A DNA stretch of 64,000 nt from Candidatus Nanosynbacter sp. TM7-075 (lineage in GTDB: Bacteria > Patescibacteriota > Saccharimonadia > Saccharimonadales > Saccharimonadaceae): assembly GCF_022828255.1 (NCBI RefSeq), contig NZ_JAJQJW010000002.1, forward strand, positions 384,956 to 448,955, in the 5' to 3' direction. The notes beneath the pieces are model-generated. The model did no database searches. It was given only the letters and a program-made list of their open reading frames with translations, and was not told the origin of the DNA. The position numbers and the translations under genes are program-made. Each line of letters starts with the position of its first letter. The first letter of the stretch is position 1. This document shows, one piece after another, positions 1 through 9,196 of this stretch.

Positions 1-1
1 C

Positions 2-211
2 GTCATCACGTTAGGTTTTGGCGATGTCCAAATGGCTGGCTTCTTCCTGGCGGTCATCGAGTTGATTGGTTGGCGGCTGGTACGTACGATAAGAGTATTG
101 GCTTTTCTTTATTTACTTTTCAGTTCACACATAAGATTGACGAGAATATTGATATTGAACGAGATTATATTATTGAGTCGGTTAAAAGTAACAATAAAAA
201 TATTAGAGTGA
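2..211 (+). CDS. possible C-terminal end of a small GlsB/YeaQ-like membrane protein (partial)
   Basis: An open frame enters from the left edge and reads a hydrophobic stretch (GFFLAVIELIGWRLVR near residues 13-28) that resembles the last helix and basic end of transglycosylase-associated (GlsB/YeaQ) proteins. It overlaps the next gene in another frame, and the real stop may be earlier if the sequence carries a frameshift. This is a resemblance only; no full domain is visible. Confidence 0.25.
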   Translation, partial: VITLGFGDVQMAGFFLAVIELIGWRLVRTIRVLAFLYLLFSSHIRLTRILILNEIILLSRLKVTIKILE

Positions 212-840
212 CGATATTAAAGGATTTTTCAACGGGCTATCATTCGCGCAACGGTCTTGGAGATTCCATTCGCACCGATGGCGATTTACCGATTTTGGAA
301 GTCAGTTGGATAAAGGCTGAAGATAATGTCGCGACTTCAACGCGGCTCGGAGTGATTATGGACGGCACAATTTATGATCGTCATCCGCGAAATCACGAAA
401 CTTTATTGGAAGAGCTTTGGGGTCGCCGACCACCGCAGATTTTAATTGGCGGCGGACTAATGATTCTGGCGTCGTTATTCACAATCGGGCAAATGTTGGT
501 GGACTTTTCTAGCTGGCCGACGACTTTGGTGCAAGTTGCGAATATTGACGGAATTGATATAAATGCCGCGAATACCATGTTGTCAATGATGGCTGGCTTT
601 AATGTTCTGCTGGTCGTAGCGGAAATCGTGCTAGTTGGGTTGCTGCTTCGAGGAAGTAGTCGGGCGCGAATCTCACTACTTTCTGTGGCGACATTAGCTA
701 TTGTCACCGAATCTTTATCCGTGACAATTGGGCGAATTAATGCGTCGATTATGTTGCTTTTGATCTCAATTGGTGTGCATATTATGATCATGATGTTGTT
801 TTCTTCAGATGCAGCGCGCTACTTTACGGAAAGACGATAA
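70..840 (+). CDS. hypothetical membrane protein, start uncertain, possibly partial
   Basis: I do not recognise the family. The protein has a soluble N-terminal part of about 120 residues (many acidic and Asn/Lys residues) followed by four hydrophobic segments near residues 123-145, 165-195, 197-215 and 220-245, ending in a basic tail. The frame stays open to the left edge. TTG at 70 is the first usable start, but there is no good ribosome site, and an ATG at 358 would remove most of the soluble part. The stop lies 3 bases before the CIRCE of hrcA, so it is the upstream neighbour of the heat-shock cluster, not clearly part of it. Confidence 0.5.
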   Translation: MAAGTYDKSIGFSLFTFQFTHKIDENIDIERDYIIESVKSNNKNIRVTILKDFSTGYHSRNGLGDSIRTDGDLPILEVSWIKAEDNVATSTRLGVIMDGTIYDRHPRNHETLLEELWGRRPPQILIGGGLMILASLFTIGQMLVDFSSWPTTLVQVANIDGIDINAANTMLSMMAGFNVLLVVAEIVLVGLLLRGSSRARISLLSVATLAIVTESLSVTIGRINASIMLLLISIGVHIMIMMLFSSDAARYFTERR

Positions 841-843
841 GGC

Positions 844-870
844 TTGGCACTCTGCTTGTATGAGTGCTAG
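844..870 (+). promoter_or_regulatory. CIRCE operator upstream of hrcA
   Basis: TTGGCACTC, nine bases, GAGTGCTAG: one or two changes from the CIRCE consensus TTAGCACTC-N9-GAGTGCTAA. It sits just upstream of the -10 hexamer of hrcA, so HrcA should repress its own operon. Confidence 0.93.
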
Positions 871-878
871 ATTTGCGA

Positions 879-884
879 TATAAT
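879..884 (+). promoter_or_regulatory. -10 hexamer of hrcA (leaderless)
   Basis: TATAAT with exactly six bases before the ATG at 891, which places +1 on the A of the start codon. No Shine-Dalgarno can exist in such a transcript. Confidence 0.75.
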
Positions 885-890
885 TGGACT

Positions 891-1601
891 ATGACCGAAC
901 GTCAACAAGCAATCCTTGTCGCTATTATTGAGCAATACGCCGAAATTGCGGCGCCAGTTGGTAGTGTAACGCTAGCCAAACTGTTTGGCGTGAGTAGCGC
1001 CACGATTCGCAGCGAAATGGCAAAACTTGAGGAGATGGGATTTATTGAGGCGCCCCACACGAGTGCGGGCAGAATTCCGACAGATAAGGGATATCGTTTT
1101 TACGTCAATGGAATCACGGCGGCGCAAATGACGGAATTGCCGAGCGGTATTGATAGTAGCACGAAGGCAATTGAGGCGCATGTCAATTCAAATGTTGATA
1201 CTTCAGACAAAGCGATTCGTCGAGCAGTTGATGGTTTGGTGGAAATGACTGGCAATTTTGGTTTTGCGTCATTTGGTTCGAGTTTGTATATGAACGGAAT
1301 GACTCAGTTATTCAGTCAGCCAGAGTTTGACGATGGCGATCATGTTCAGGCGGTTGCTAAATTGATTGACAATATCGAACCGTGGCTGCGTGAAGCGGCA
1401 CCGGACGAACCGCTAAATGTGTTTATTGGTAGCGAAAACCCAATCGGTAAAAGTAGTGGAGCTACGTTGATTATAAGTAAATTTAAGTCATCGTCTGGCG
1501 GTGATAATTACATCGGTGTGATTGGTCCGACGCGACAAAATTATCGTCGAACTATGGAACTGGTGCGTCGTACGGGCGCGATGCTAGAGGAGGTATTGTA
1601 A
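891..1601 (+). CDS. hrcA: heat-inducible transcriptional repressor HrcA
   Basis: HrcA binds CIRCE operators and represses chaperone genes until misfolded protein titrates GroEL/DnaK. The 236-residue product starts with the winged-helix domain ([19 protein letters not shown], then the [15 protein letters not shown] motif) and ends with the family's [12 protein letters not shown] segment. It is about 100 residues shorter than typical HrcA, the central dimerisation/insert part being reduced. ATG 891 is chosen over an upstream ATG at 864 because the -10 hexamer lies at 879-884 and the family N-terminus begins here. It heads an operon with a small membrane protein and grpE, and four CIRCE sites in the cluster are its expected targets. 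Confidence 0.95.
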   Translation: MTERQQAILVAIIEQYAEIAAPVGSVTLAKLFGVSSATIRSEMAKLEEMGFIEAPHTSAGRIPTDKGYRFYVNGITAAQMTELPSGIDSSTKAIEAHVNSNVDTSDKAIRRAVDGLVEMTGNFGFASFGSSLYMNGMTQLFSQPEFDDGDHVQAVAKLIDNIEPWLREAAPDEPLNVFIGSENPIGKSSGATLIISKFKSSSGGDNYIGVIGPTRQNYRRTMELVRRTGAMLEEVL

Positions 1602-1762
1602 TGGCTGAATGGATTGGTGGACTATTAAGTGGTTTGCCGGCATGGCTGATTGTAATAATTTCAATAATAATATTTATTATTGGAGCGATTTGTATTTTAG
1701 CCTTTGAGTCTGTTACGGCTGGTGTTGATCCGGTCTTGCCATTTAAAAGGAGGAAAAAATGA
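1601..1762 (+). CDS. 53-residue single-pass membrane protein between hrcA and grpE
   Basis: The start ATG overlaps the hrcA stop by one base and its TGA stop overlaps the grpE start (ATGA), so it is locked into translational coupling with both. The product begins [15 protein letters not shown], has one strongly hydrophobic helix (about residues 15-35, rich in Ile), and ends in a basic FKRRKK tail, which predicts N-out/C-in topology. A good Shine-Dalgarno (GAGGAGG) precedes it at about 1588. I know no family. Its position suggests a role in membrane or heat stress, but that is inference. Confidence 0.75.
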   Translation: MAEWIGGLLSGLPAWLIVIISIIIFIIGAICILAFESVTAGVDPVLPFKRRKK

Positions 1763-2223
1763 CGAAGAATAAAAAAGCTGAATATTTAGAGAAAGAAGTT
1801 GCCGAGCTGACGTCGGATTTGCAGCGAACTCGAGCGGATTTTGAGAATTATCGTAAGCGCGTGGAGACAGAAAAGCAATCAGCACACGAGTTGGGTCAAA
1901 CTAAGTCGGTGATGAAATTATTGCCAGTTATTGATACAATTGAGCGAGCTGTCGCCAACGTCCCAGAGGAACTCCAAGATAATGCGTGGGTTAAGGGCGT
2001 GGCTGGTCTGGGTAAGCAGCTTGACAAGCAGTTAAAGGAGATTGGTTTGGAGAAAATTGACGCCAAACCCGGAACTTTATTTAATCCTGAATTTCATCAG
2101 GCTGTTCAATTTGACGAATCAACGGATGGTGACAAGGAAGTTATTGCCGAGGAGCTTCGCGCCGGCTATACTTTGAACGGTTCGGTTATTCGCGACGCAA
2201 TGGTAAAAGTTGCCCGTCAGTAA
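1759..2223 (+). CDS. grpE: nucleotide exchange factor GrpE
   Basis: GrpE releases ADP from DnaK. The 154-residue protein has the N-terminal coiled coil (about residues 3-45, containing RTRADFENYRKR) and the C-terminal beta-wing with FNPEFHQAVQ and the closing GYTLNGSVIRDAMVKVA motif. The start has a strong Shine-Dalgarno (AAAGGAGG at about 1745) and overlaps the preceding small gene by four bases. It is transcribed with hrcA from the CIRCE-controlled promoter; dnaK follows after its own promoter. Confidence 0.97.
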   Translation: MTKNKKAEYLEKEVAELTSDLQRTRADFENYRKRVETEKQSAHELGQTKSVMKLLPVIDTIERAVANVPEELQDNAWVKGVAGLGKQLDKQLKEIGLEKIDAKPGTLFNPEFHQAVQFDESTDGDKEVIAEELRAGYTLNGSVIRDAMVKVARQ

Positions 2224-2246
2224 TTTAATTAAGAAAAAAACTACGT

Positions 2247-2273
2247 TTAGCACTCTTGACACGAGAGTGCTAA
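2247..2273 (+). promoter_or_regulatory. CIRCE operator 1 of dnaK
   Basis: TTAGCACTC, nine bases, GAGTGCTAA: a perfect CIRCE. Its nine-base spacer contains the -35 TTGACA of the dnaK promoter, so bound HrcA would cover the -35. Confidence 0.97.
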
Positions 2274-2284
2274 TTATTTATACT
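2256..2284 (+). promoter_or_regulatory. dnaK promoter, TTGACA-17-TATACT
   Basis: TTGACA at 2256-2261 and TATACT at 2279-2284 are separated by 17 bases. The expected start site is near 2291, giving a leader of about 80 bases that carries a second CIRCE and a Shine-Dalgarno. Confidence 0.9.
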
Positions 2285-2291
2285 GAGATAG

Positions 2292-2318
2292 TTGGCACTC
2301 GCCACGAAAGAGTGCTAG
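2292..2318 (+). promoter_or_regulatory. CIRCE operator 2 of dnaK
   Basis: TTGGCACTC, nine bases, GAGTGCTAG. It starts at about +1 of the dnaK transcript, so one operator covers the -35 and the other the start site. In RNA it would also form a hairpin at the 5' end. Confidence 0.93.
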
Positions 2319-2369
2319 AATGAATATAAGATATAGACCAGATGTGATCATAATAGAAAGGGGAATCAT

Positions 2370-4259
2370 ATGGGTAAAATTATTGGTATAGACCTCGGTA
2401 CAACCAACAGCGCATTTGCGTATATGTTAGCTGGAAAACCAGAGGTAATTTCTAATGCCGAAGGTAATCGTACTACGCCATCTGTAGTTGCGGTTAATAA
2501 AAAGGGTGAACGACTCGTCGGTCAAGTTGCTCAGCGTCAGCGTGTAACAAACCCAAAAAACACGATTTACGGCGTTAAGCGTTTGATTGGTCGTAAGTTT
2601 GACGACAAGGAAGTGCAAAAAGACTTGGATATCATGCCGTACAAGATTGTTAAAAAGGGTACTGGCGTGGCAGTCGAGATGGGTGATAAGGAATATACAC
2701 CAGAAGAAGTTTCGGCAATGATTCTTAGTAAAATCAAGGCTGACGCCGAGGCTTTCTTGGGTGAAAAAGTAACGGAAGCAGTGATTACGGTGCCAGCGTA
2801 CTTTGACGATTCACAGCGCCAAGCAACTAAGGATGCTGGTAAAATTGCTGGATTGGAAGTTAAGCGTATTATCAACGAACCAACAGCTGCAGCTTTGGCG
2901 TACGGTCTGGAGAAGGGTAAGAACGACGAAACTATCGTAGTGTTCGACCTTGGTGGTGGTACGTTTGACGTGTCGGTGCTGGAACTAGGCGACGGGGTGT
3001 TTGAAGTTAAAGCAACCAATGGTGATACACACCTTGGCGGTGAAGATTTCGACAACGCTATTGTCAACTACTTCTTGGACGACTTCAAATCAAAGGAAGG
3101 AATTGATCTTCGTAAGGATAATGCAGCAATGCAACGTCTGAAGGATGAGGCTGAAAAGGCGAAGAAAGAATTGTCGACGGTTACTGAGTATGAAGTCAAC
3201 ATTCCATTTATTACCGCCGATGCTGATGGTCCAAAACACTTTGAGATGAGCTTGAGTCGCGCTAAGTTGGAAGATTTGGTTAAGGATTTATTGGATCGCT
3301 TGGACGGTCCAGTAGAAAAGGCTTTGAAGGATGCTAAGCTTTCTAAGTCCGACATTAATAATGTAGTTATGGTTGGTGGAATGACTCGTATGCCAGCTGT
3401 GGTCGAGCGTGTAAAGAATTTCTTTGGAAAAGATCCAATGCAAGGCGTGAACCCAGATGAGGTTGTGGCTGTTGGTGCCGCAATTCAAGGTGGCGTCTTG
3501 GCTGGCGATGTTAAGGACGTGTTGCTTCTGGACGTGACTCCGCTTTCTCTTGGAATTGAGACGATGGGCGGTGTATCGACGAAGTTGATTGACCGAAATA
3601 CGACGATTCCAACAAGCAAGAGTGAAGTTTTCTCGACAGCTGCGGATAACCAGCCTCAGGTGGAAATTCACGTTCTTCAAGGTGAGCGCGAGTTTGCTAA
3701 TGACAATAAGAGCCTGGGTCGTTTTGTGCTTGACGGTATTGCGCCAGCGCCACGCGGCGTGCCTCAAATTGAAGTGACCTTTAACATTGACGCCAATGGT
3801 ATTCTTAACGTTACAGCCAAAGACAAGGGAACAGGCAAAGAGCAATCGATCACCATCCAAAACTCTGGCAATATGAGCAAGGAAGATATTGAGAAGGCAC
3901 AAAAAGAAGCCGAACTTCACGCGGACGAAGACAAGAAAAAACGCGAAGCTGTCGATACGAAGAATCAGCTTGAAAACGCTATTTATCAGGCAAAGAAGAT
4001 GCCGGACGAATTCAATGATAAGATTTCTGACGACGACAAGCAAGCGATTGAAAAGGCCGTCGAAGAGGCTGAAAAGCACAAAGATTCTGAAGATAAGGAT
4101 GAATTGGACGCTGCAATTAAAGCCTTGAACGACGCGATTATGCCAATCGGGGCTAAGATGTATCAACAATCAGCCGACGATAAAAAAGCTGACGAAGCTG
4201 GCGACAAAAAGTCTGATAAAGACGAGCCAGTCGAAGGTGAAATTGTCGACGAAAAATAA
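2370..4259 (+). CDS. dnaK: chaperone DnaK (Hsp70)
   Basis: DnaK is the ATP-driven chaperone working with DnaJ and GrpE. The 629-residue product has the ATPase domain with [15 protein letters not shown] at the N-terminus, the phosphate-2 motif [20 protein letters not shown] and [13 protein letters not shown], then the substrate domain ([17 protein letters not shown] onward) and an acidic lysine-rich C-terminal tail ending EGEIVDEK. The start has a clear Shine-Dalgarno (GAAAGGGG at about 2357). Control is by the double CIRCE promoter, and an intrinsic terminator follows, so it is monocistronic. Confidence 0.99.
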   Translation: MGKIIGIDLGTTNSAFAYMLAGKPEVISNAEGNRTTPSVVAVNKKGERLVGQVAQRQRVTNPKNTIYGVKRLIGRKFDDKEVQKDLDIMPYKIVKKGTGVAVEMGDKEYTPEEVSAMILSKIKADAEAFLGEKVTEAVITVPAYFDDSQRQATKDAGKIAGLEVKRIINEPTAAALAYGLEKGKNDETIVVFDLGGGTFDVSVLELGDGVFEVKATNGDTHLGGEDFDNAIVNYFLDDFKSKEGIDLRKDNAAMQRLKDEAEKAKKELSTVTEYEVNIPFITADADGPKHFEMSLSRAKLEDLVKDLLDRLDGPVEKALKDAKLSKSDINNVVMVGGMTRMPAVVERVKNFFGKDPMQGVNPDEVVAVGAAIQGGVLAGDVKDVLLLDVTPLSLGIETMGGVSTKLIDRNTTIPTSKSEVFSTAADNQPQVEIHVLQGEREFANDNKSLGRFVLDGIAPAPRGVPQIEVTFNIDANGILNVTAKDKGTGKEQSITIQNSGNMSKEDIEKAQKEAELHADEDKKKREAVDTKNQLENAIYQAKKMPDEFNDKISDDDKQAIEKAVEEAEKHKDSEDKDELDAAIKALNDAIMPIGAKMYQQSADDKKADEAGDKKSDKDEPVEGEIVDEK

Positions 4260-4279
4260 ACCTAACGTATTTACGAAGA

Positions 4280-4310
4280 AGGCTGCTCTATAAAAAGAGT
4301 GGCCTTTTTT
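4280..4310 (+). terminator. intrinsic terminator after dnaK
   Basis: Stem AGGCTGCTCT / AGAGTGGCCT (ten pairs, two of them G-U) with a six-base loop, followed by a run of T. Confidence 0.85.
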
Positions 4311-4314
4311 GGAC

Positions 4315-4341
4315 TTAGCACTCTTGCACTGAGAGTGCTAA
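4315..4341 (+). promoter_or_regulatory. CIRCE operator of dnaJ
   Basis: TTAGCACTC, nine bases, GAGTGCTAA: a perfect CIRCE. Its spacer begins with TTGCAC, the -35 of the dnaJ promoter, the same layout as at dnaK. Confidence 0.96.
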
Positions 4342-4352
4342 ACGCGTATAAT
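4324..4352 (+). promoter_or_regulatory. dnaJ promoter, TTGCAC-17-TATAAT
   Basis: TTGCAC 4324-4329 and TATAAT 4347-4352, 17 bases apart. The ATG is nine bases past the -10, so the leader is at most two or three bases. Confidence 0.88.
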
Positions 4353-4361
4353 ATGTAAGGT

Positions 4362-5471
4362 ATGAGCAAGCGTGATTATTATGAAATATTGGGCGTTCCA
4401 AAGACCGCTTCTGAAGATGAGGTAAAAAAGGCTTTTCGTAAATTAGCAATTAAATATCATCCTGACAAACAGGGTGGCGACGAAGCTAAATTTAAGGAAA
4501 TTAATGAGGCTTATGAAGTTCTGAAAGACAAACAGAAGCGACAGCGTTATGATCAATTTGGTCACGCTGGCGTTGGTGGCGCGTCTGGTGGCGGTTTTTC
4601 TGGTAATCCGTTTGAGGGGTTCGGTGGATTCGGCGGTCAAAACGTTCACTTTGATTTTGGTGACGGTGGACTAGGTGATATTTTTAGCCAATTCTTCGGT
4701 GGCGCAGCTGGCGGCTCTGGGAATGGTCGTTCGCGTGGGCGTGATGTTGAAACTAGTGTAACATTAAGTTTTGAGGACGCGGTATTTGGTGTAGAAAAGA
4801 AAATTAGTTTAATGCTGGATGTTGAATGTGAGCATTGCCATGGCGATGGCGCTGAGCCTGGATTTGGAATGAAGACGTGTCCAACTTGTAAGGGCGCGGG
4901 TCAGCAAACTCGAACGATGAATTCTCTGTTTGGGCAAATTCAGCAGGCGGTTGTTTGTGAAACTTGTCACGGTAAGGGAAAAGTTCCTGAAAAAGAATGT
5001 TCAGTTTGTCGAGGAAAAGGCACGACCCGACAGAATCAGGATATCACTATTAAAATTCCGGCAGGGATTGATGATGGCGCGACAATTCGTCTGCGCGATC
5101 GTGGCGAAGCAGTTGCTGGTGGTAGTAGGGGTGATTTGTATGTCCACATTCGTGTTAAGGCGCATAAAAAATTCACTCGTGAGGGTAATATTATTCTTAG
5201 CGAAGAACATATCTCTATGGTTGATGCGGCACTGGGAACGGAGATTGACGTGGAGACTGTGGACGGCGTAATAACGATGAAAATCCCAGCAGGCACTCAG
5301 AGCGGCACCGACTTCAAGTTGTCAGGTCATGGCGTGCCGCACTTACATAGTGAATCTCGTGGTCCGCATATTGTGGGTGTTATTGTTGATACGCCAACCA
5401 AATTGACCAAAAAGCAGAAGGAACTTTTGGAACAATTTAAGGGCGCGAAAAAACGAGGACTGTTTTCTTAG
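4362..5471 (+). CDS. dnaJ: co-chaperone DnaJ (Hsp40)
   Basis: DnaJ delivers substrates to DnaK and stimulates its ATPase. The 369-residue protein has a complete J domain with HPD at residues 33-35, a Gly/Phe-rich linker (about 70-120), four CxxCxGxG zinc motifs ([32 protein letters not shown]) and the two C-terminal beta domains. It has its own CIRCE promoter instead of being co-transcribed with dnaK, and is essentially leaderless. Confidence 0.99.
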   Translation: MSKRDYYEILGVPKTASEDEVKKAFRKLAIKYHPDKQGGDEAKFKEINEAYEVLKDKQKRQRYDQFGHAGVGGASGGGFSGNPFEGFGGFGGQNVHFDFGDGGLGDIFSQFFGGAAGGSGNGRSRGRDVETSVTLSFEDAVFGVEKKISLMLDVECEHCHGDGAEPGFGMKTCPTCKGAGQQTRTMNSLFGQIQQAVVCETCHGKGKVPEKECSVCRGKGTTRQNQDITIKIPAGIDDGATIRLRDRGEAVAGGSRGDLYVHIRVKAHKKFTREGNIILSEEHISMVDAALGTEIDVETVDGVITMKIPAGTQSGTDFKLSGHGVPHLHSESRGPHIVGVIVDTPTKLTKKQKELLEQFKGAKKRGLFS

Positions 5472-5476
5472 TATAT

Positions 5477-5504
5477 TTGTCGAGAAAAAATCCTGTGTTA
5501 TACT
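5477..5504 (+). promoter_or_regulatory. promoter of the 1044-residue membrane protein gene
   Basis: TTGTCG 5477-5482, 16 bases, TATACT 5499-5504 with an upstream TGT that makes an extended -10. A Shine-Dalgarno-like GAAGG follows before the ATG at 5532. Confidence 0.65.
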
Positions 5505-5531
5505 GAAGCTAACATAAGAGGGATTGAAGGC

Positions 5532-8500
5532 ATGGGATTAATTTTTCTGATAATAGTTATTATTGTAGTAATTAAGCTAATAAAATTATTACAGAGAGGT
5601 AATAGTCAGCCGTCTAATTACTCCGAAGATTATCGGCAGGGATATTGGGATGGCGTGCGTGATGCGCAAAATGGATGCGCAAAAATTGAGAATGACAACG
5701 GTCAAGTGAGGCTTATTACCGAGAATCAAAACGCCGCTTCACGGCTTGCGAATACACCGTTAAATATCAGTAATAATGAGAATCTCGATAATATAATTCC
5801 TACTAGTATTTCCACATCTGAAGAGAGAGTGGATGCAGTTGCTGTGCCTGTTGAGAATAATATTGAACGAACATCACATATTGATGACAAGGAAAAGGAG
5901 AGGGGCCGTAAGACTACAATTAATATAGCGCTATATACGGCATCGCTACTTCTGACTGCGGGAATATTGCTTCTGGCTCAGACAATTAATCTATCTATCC
6001 AACTTAGGTTTGGATTGGTGTGGCTGTTTATTTTTATTTATTATATTATTGGTCAGATATTGTATGCTCGCTTGCCAATATTAAAATCTGCGTCGACAGC
6101 ACTTATTGGAACCGCCTTGGCCGCTGTACCAATTGGCGGCTGGACTATGAATTTACTTTTAGGTATTGACCCAGCATGGTGCTGGCTTATTACCTCTGTA
6201 ATTGGTGCTGTTTTGTGTGTTGATGCTACGGTGAGATTGAATAGTCGACCCCTTGCTTATATATCGCTACTATCGATGTTTACGATGACGACTAGTTTGC
6301 CGGCTGTTGTGCATGCGCAGCTGGTCTGGTATTACGTTGTAATGCTGCTATTTGGATGTTTGATGACTGTGGCTGCATATTTTTCTAGTCGCTTTCCTCG
6401 TCAGTTCGTCGAACCATTAAACGTTGTAAGTCCGTTTATCGTGCCGATGACGATGTTTATCGCGCTTAGCTCGTCGGCATATATGGGTGCATTAGATATT
6501 AGTGTACTGTTATTTGCTAGCGTTGCATATTACTTTACGGTTGCTCTTGTTGAGAAGTCTAAAAAGATGCGTACTTATGAATTGACAACAGCTCGCTTAT
6601 TGTTAATGGTGATGGCTACTAGTTTCGCAATGTATTTATCTGACGATAATCAGTTGGTCGTAAGCGTGATTCTAGGGTTAGCGGCACTTGGAAATATAAT
6701 CTGGTCTGCTATATCAATGTACATCCAGAAACAGTACGATAGACATCATGAAATAGTATTGTGGGCTAGTTTTGTTGTGTCATTAAGTACTCTGTTCGGC
6801 GTGATCGGTTCTGGAGATTCGCTACGAATGATGGTTGCTTTTACCTTTATTGGTGTTATTTCAGCGATTAGTCTTGCAATCCTTTTTTTGTTACGTCGTG
6901 TCCGCTTCGGTGTTATGGTTGTGATATCTGGGATTCTATTGGTGCCGATTGGTATAACACTATTTAATATTGATATAGCTATAGCACCACGCGTACAGTA
7001 TCTAATTTTTCTATTCATGACGCCACTGCCAGTTATTTGCCGATTGCTAATTTTGAAGCGTCCGAATATTAGTAAAAGTCAGGCTGCTTTAGTATATGGC
7101 GCTGCGTCAACTTGGCTATTAATGGCAATGTTTACTTCAGCGATGATAGCCACTTATGCGACAGAGGAAGCCCTGATGTGTCTATCGGGCGCGATAGCTA
7201 TCGGCGCTGGCATTATGAGTGTGGCTGTATGGCGCGAAAAAGTTTATGAGTTTGTAGTTGGAGTCCATACTTCTTTAATGTTGTCAGTATTTTTGCTAGC
7301 TTTAGGTTTTGCAGTGTCTAGTGAAAATATCTCCATTCTAATGGCGTGGATAAATGTGTCGTCGCTATTAATAGTAGAATGGCTTTATCGTCGTCATGGC
7401 AACACAGCCGTCAAAAGTCGTGAGTTATTATTACATTCTATCGTTGGTGTGGCTGTGCTTATTGTATTGTCGTCAATTCATCCGATAGTTTGGTTGCCGC
7501 TAGCGGTGTCACTATATTACGCGTTTTACCGATGTCGTAGAGAGGTTTATTTGGGTGGGGCATATCTTACGACAATCATCTTTGTTTTATTATCTCTGCA
7601 TTGGTTGAATATACCGTTTAATGACAATCTCGCAATTGCTGCATGGGTGAGTCTAGTTGGTTTTGGGTCTTTGTACTGGCTGTTGCGAATGAATAGGCAA
7701 TCGTCAATTATTGGTGATATGACGCTGTGTGCTGCTATAGTTCCAGCGACAGTGCTTCCAATGATTAATCTACTGGCAACATATGATTTGTCGTTCAAGG
7801 TATTGGGATGGCTAGCAGCTGTAGCGGCTCTTTATATGGCGGTACTTGCTAAACGAGATTGGCGAATAATGGCAATAGCTGCGCACCCGAGTTTAGTGTT
7901 GTTGCTTTACCTTATAGCGCAACGGCTTGCCATTCCACTCGAATTTATGTCAGTCGTTGCCCTGGTCATTTTTGCGGTGTTTTACGGTCTGGCTATTACT
8001 ACGCGAATCAGAAAGATGTCGAGTCTTTGGTATTACTCTTCGTTCTATAGTGCCATTGGCTGGTCGGTAGCCTTATTGTCTATTGCTACATCAGTTAGCG
8101 CTACTGTGGCGTCAGTGATTCTGGCGGCGCTAGTGTGGATAATTAATGGTATCGCCTTGATGTTCGAAGGTATTCCTAAAAAGAATATTTTATATTTTGA
8201 TTCAGGCGTGATCCTGATTTTGTGCGGTGTTTTATTTACTATTAAAAACCTAGCCCTACCTGTTCACGCTATCACAATACCATATTTGTGGTCAGCGGCA
8301 ATTCTTTCGGGAGCAGTAATGTCGTGGCGTTGGTTGGGGTATATTCATAAGTCTACGACAGCACACCTAGTGCTGGCTCTTTCTGTGCTTAGTTTGTCGA
8401 CTCTCGTCTTGGCGTTCGCAGGAGACGGCGTTATGGAAATATTATTCCTAATAGAGCATTCATTGATGGTCGTTGTGGGGCTGGTACTTAACAAACGACT

Positions 8501-8666
8501 GATTACGACCTGGGGTGCCGTATGCGTGACATTAGCTTTGATATATCTATTGTCGGGATACACTTATGTATTAGCTATTTTGGCTGGTATATCTATCATT
8601 GTAGCGGTGATAATTGTGGTAGCGAGAGCTCAAAGAAGCAAAAGGCAAGATATTGCAAAAAGATAG
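5532..8666 (+). CDS. very large polytopic membrane protein, function unknown
   Basis: A 1044-residue protein with one N-terminal helix (about residues 2-20), a soluble stretch to about residue 125 containing DYRQGYWDGVRDAQNG and many Asn, and then more than 20 closely packed hydrophobic helices to the C-terminus, with almost no loops. The layout recalls DUF2157/DUF2339-type polytopic proteins, but I see no diagnostic motif and claim no function. The gene is monocistronic with its own promoter and is followed 23 bases later by the RimB-like gene. It is one of the largest genes in this stretch, which is costly in a reduced genome and argues it matters for the envelope. Confidence 0.85.
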   Translation: MGLIFLIIVIIVVIKLIKLLQRGNSQPSNYSEDYRQGYWDGVRDAQNGCAKIENDNGQVRLITENQNAASRLANTPLNISNNENLDNIIPTSISTSEERVDAVAVPVENNIERTSHIDDKEKERGRKTTINIALYTASLLLTAGILLLAQTINLSIQLRFGLVWLFIFIYYIIGQILYARLPILKSASTALIGTALAAVPIGGWTMNLLLGIDPAWCWLITSVIGAVLCVDATVRLNSRPLAYISLLSMFTMTTSLPAVVHAQLVWYYVVMLLFGCLMTVAAYFSSRFPRQFVEPLNVVSPFIVPMTMFIALSSSAYMGALDISVLLFASVAYYFTVALVEKSKKMRTYELTTARLLLMVMATSFAMYLSDDNQLVVSVILGLAALGNIIWSAISMYIQKQYDRHHEIVLWASFVVSLSTLFGVIGSGDSLRMMVAFTFIGVISAISLAILFLLRRVRFGVMVVISGILLVPIGITLFNIDIAIAPRVQYLIFLFMTPLPVICRLLILKRPNISKSQAALVYGAASTWLLMAMFTSAMIATYATEEALMCLSGAIAIGAGIMSVAVWREKVYEFVVGVHTSLMLSVFLLALGFAVSSENISILMAWINVSSLLIVEWLYRRHGNTAVKSRELLLHSIVGVAVLIVLSSIHPIVWLPLAVSLYYAFYRCRREVYLGGAYLTTIIFVLLSLHWLNIPFNDNLAIAAWVSLVGFGSLYWLLRMNRQSSIIGDMTLCAAIVPATVLPMINLLATYDLSFKVLGWLAAVAALYMAVLAKRDWRIMAIAAHPSLVLLLYLIAQRLAIPLEFMSVVALVIFAVFYGLAITTRIRKMSSLWYYSSFYSAIGWSVALLSIATSVSATVASVILAALVWIINGIALMFEGIPKKNILYFDSGVILILCGVLFTIKNLALPVHAITIPYLWSAAILSGAVMSWRWLGYIHKSTTAHLVLALSVLSLSTLVLAFAGDGVMEILFLIEHSLMVVVGLVLNKRLITTWGAVCVTLALIYLLSGYTYVLAILAGISIIVAVIIVVARAQRSKRQDIAKR

Positions 8667-8689
8667 TTTTTATGCCATAATATTGACGT

Positions 8690-9196
8690 ATGAAAGAAAA
8701 AACCATTATTGGGTCGACTGAGCTTGTGGATTTTGGCAAGCGAGCGCAAAAAGTCCCAGCTAAAATTGATACGGGCGCCGATTCCAGTGCGGTTTGGGCG
8801 AGCAATATTCGCATTGATAAAGATGGGGTATTGAAATTTTCTCTATTTGGTAAGGGTTCGCCTTATTATAACGGTAAGATATTTAAGAGAACTGATTATT
8901 CTGTGGCTAGCGTACGCTCTGCAATGGGTCAAAATCAGATTCGTTATCGAACGCATTTTTGGGTGAATCTTGGCGGGCGAAAAATTAAAATGTTAATGAA
9001 TTTGTCTGATCGATCAAAAAATGAATTTCCTGTGTTAATCGGAAGACGGTCGATTTCTGGAAAATTCCTAGTGGACGTATCAAGGAAAAATGTTCGCAGG
9101 AAAAAACCGTCCGTAACTGCTAGCCTTAATGAAGAAGTAAAATTGAATCCATACGAATTTTATAAAAAATATCATCAGAAAGGTGGGAAAAAATAA
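8690..9196 (+). CDS. RimB-like ATP-dependent zinc protease family protein (retropepsin fold)
   Basis: The 168-residue protein has the aspartyl-protease-like motif KIDTGADSSAVWA near residue 26 and the closing LIGRRSISGKFLVDV, both typical of the Zn_protease/RimB family (PF05618). In proteobacteria RimB trims poly-glutamate tails added to ribosomal protein S6 by RimK. Its stop codon overlaps the start of the RimK-like ligase gene, so the two are translationally coupled, which supports a writer/eraser pair. The ATG is eight bases after a CATAAT hexamer, so the leader is very short or absent. Confidence 0.88.
   Translation: MKEKTIIGSTELVDFGKRAQKVPAKIDTGADSSAVWASNIRIDKDGVLKFSLFGKGSPYYNGKIFKRTDYSVASVRSAMGQNQIRYRTHFWVNLGGRKIKMLMNLSDRSKNEFPVLIGRRSISGKFLVDVSRKNVRRKKPSVTASLNEEVKLNPYEFYKKYHQKGGKK

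Noticed and set aside
3288..4169. A 293-codon open frame antisense to dnaK
   Set aside because: Long antisense frames on dnaK are a known by-product of its codon bias; no ribosome site, promoter or family match.
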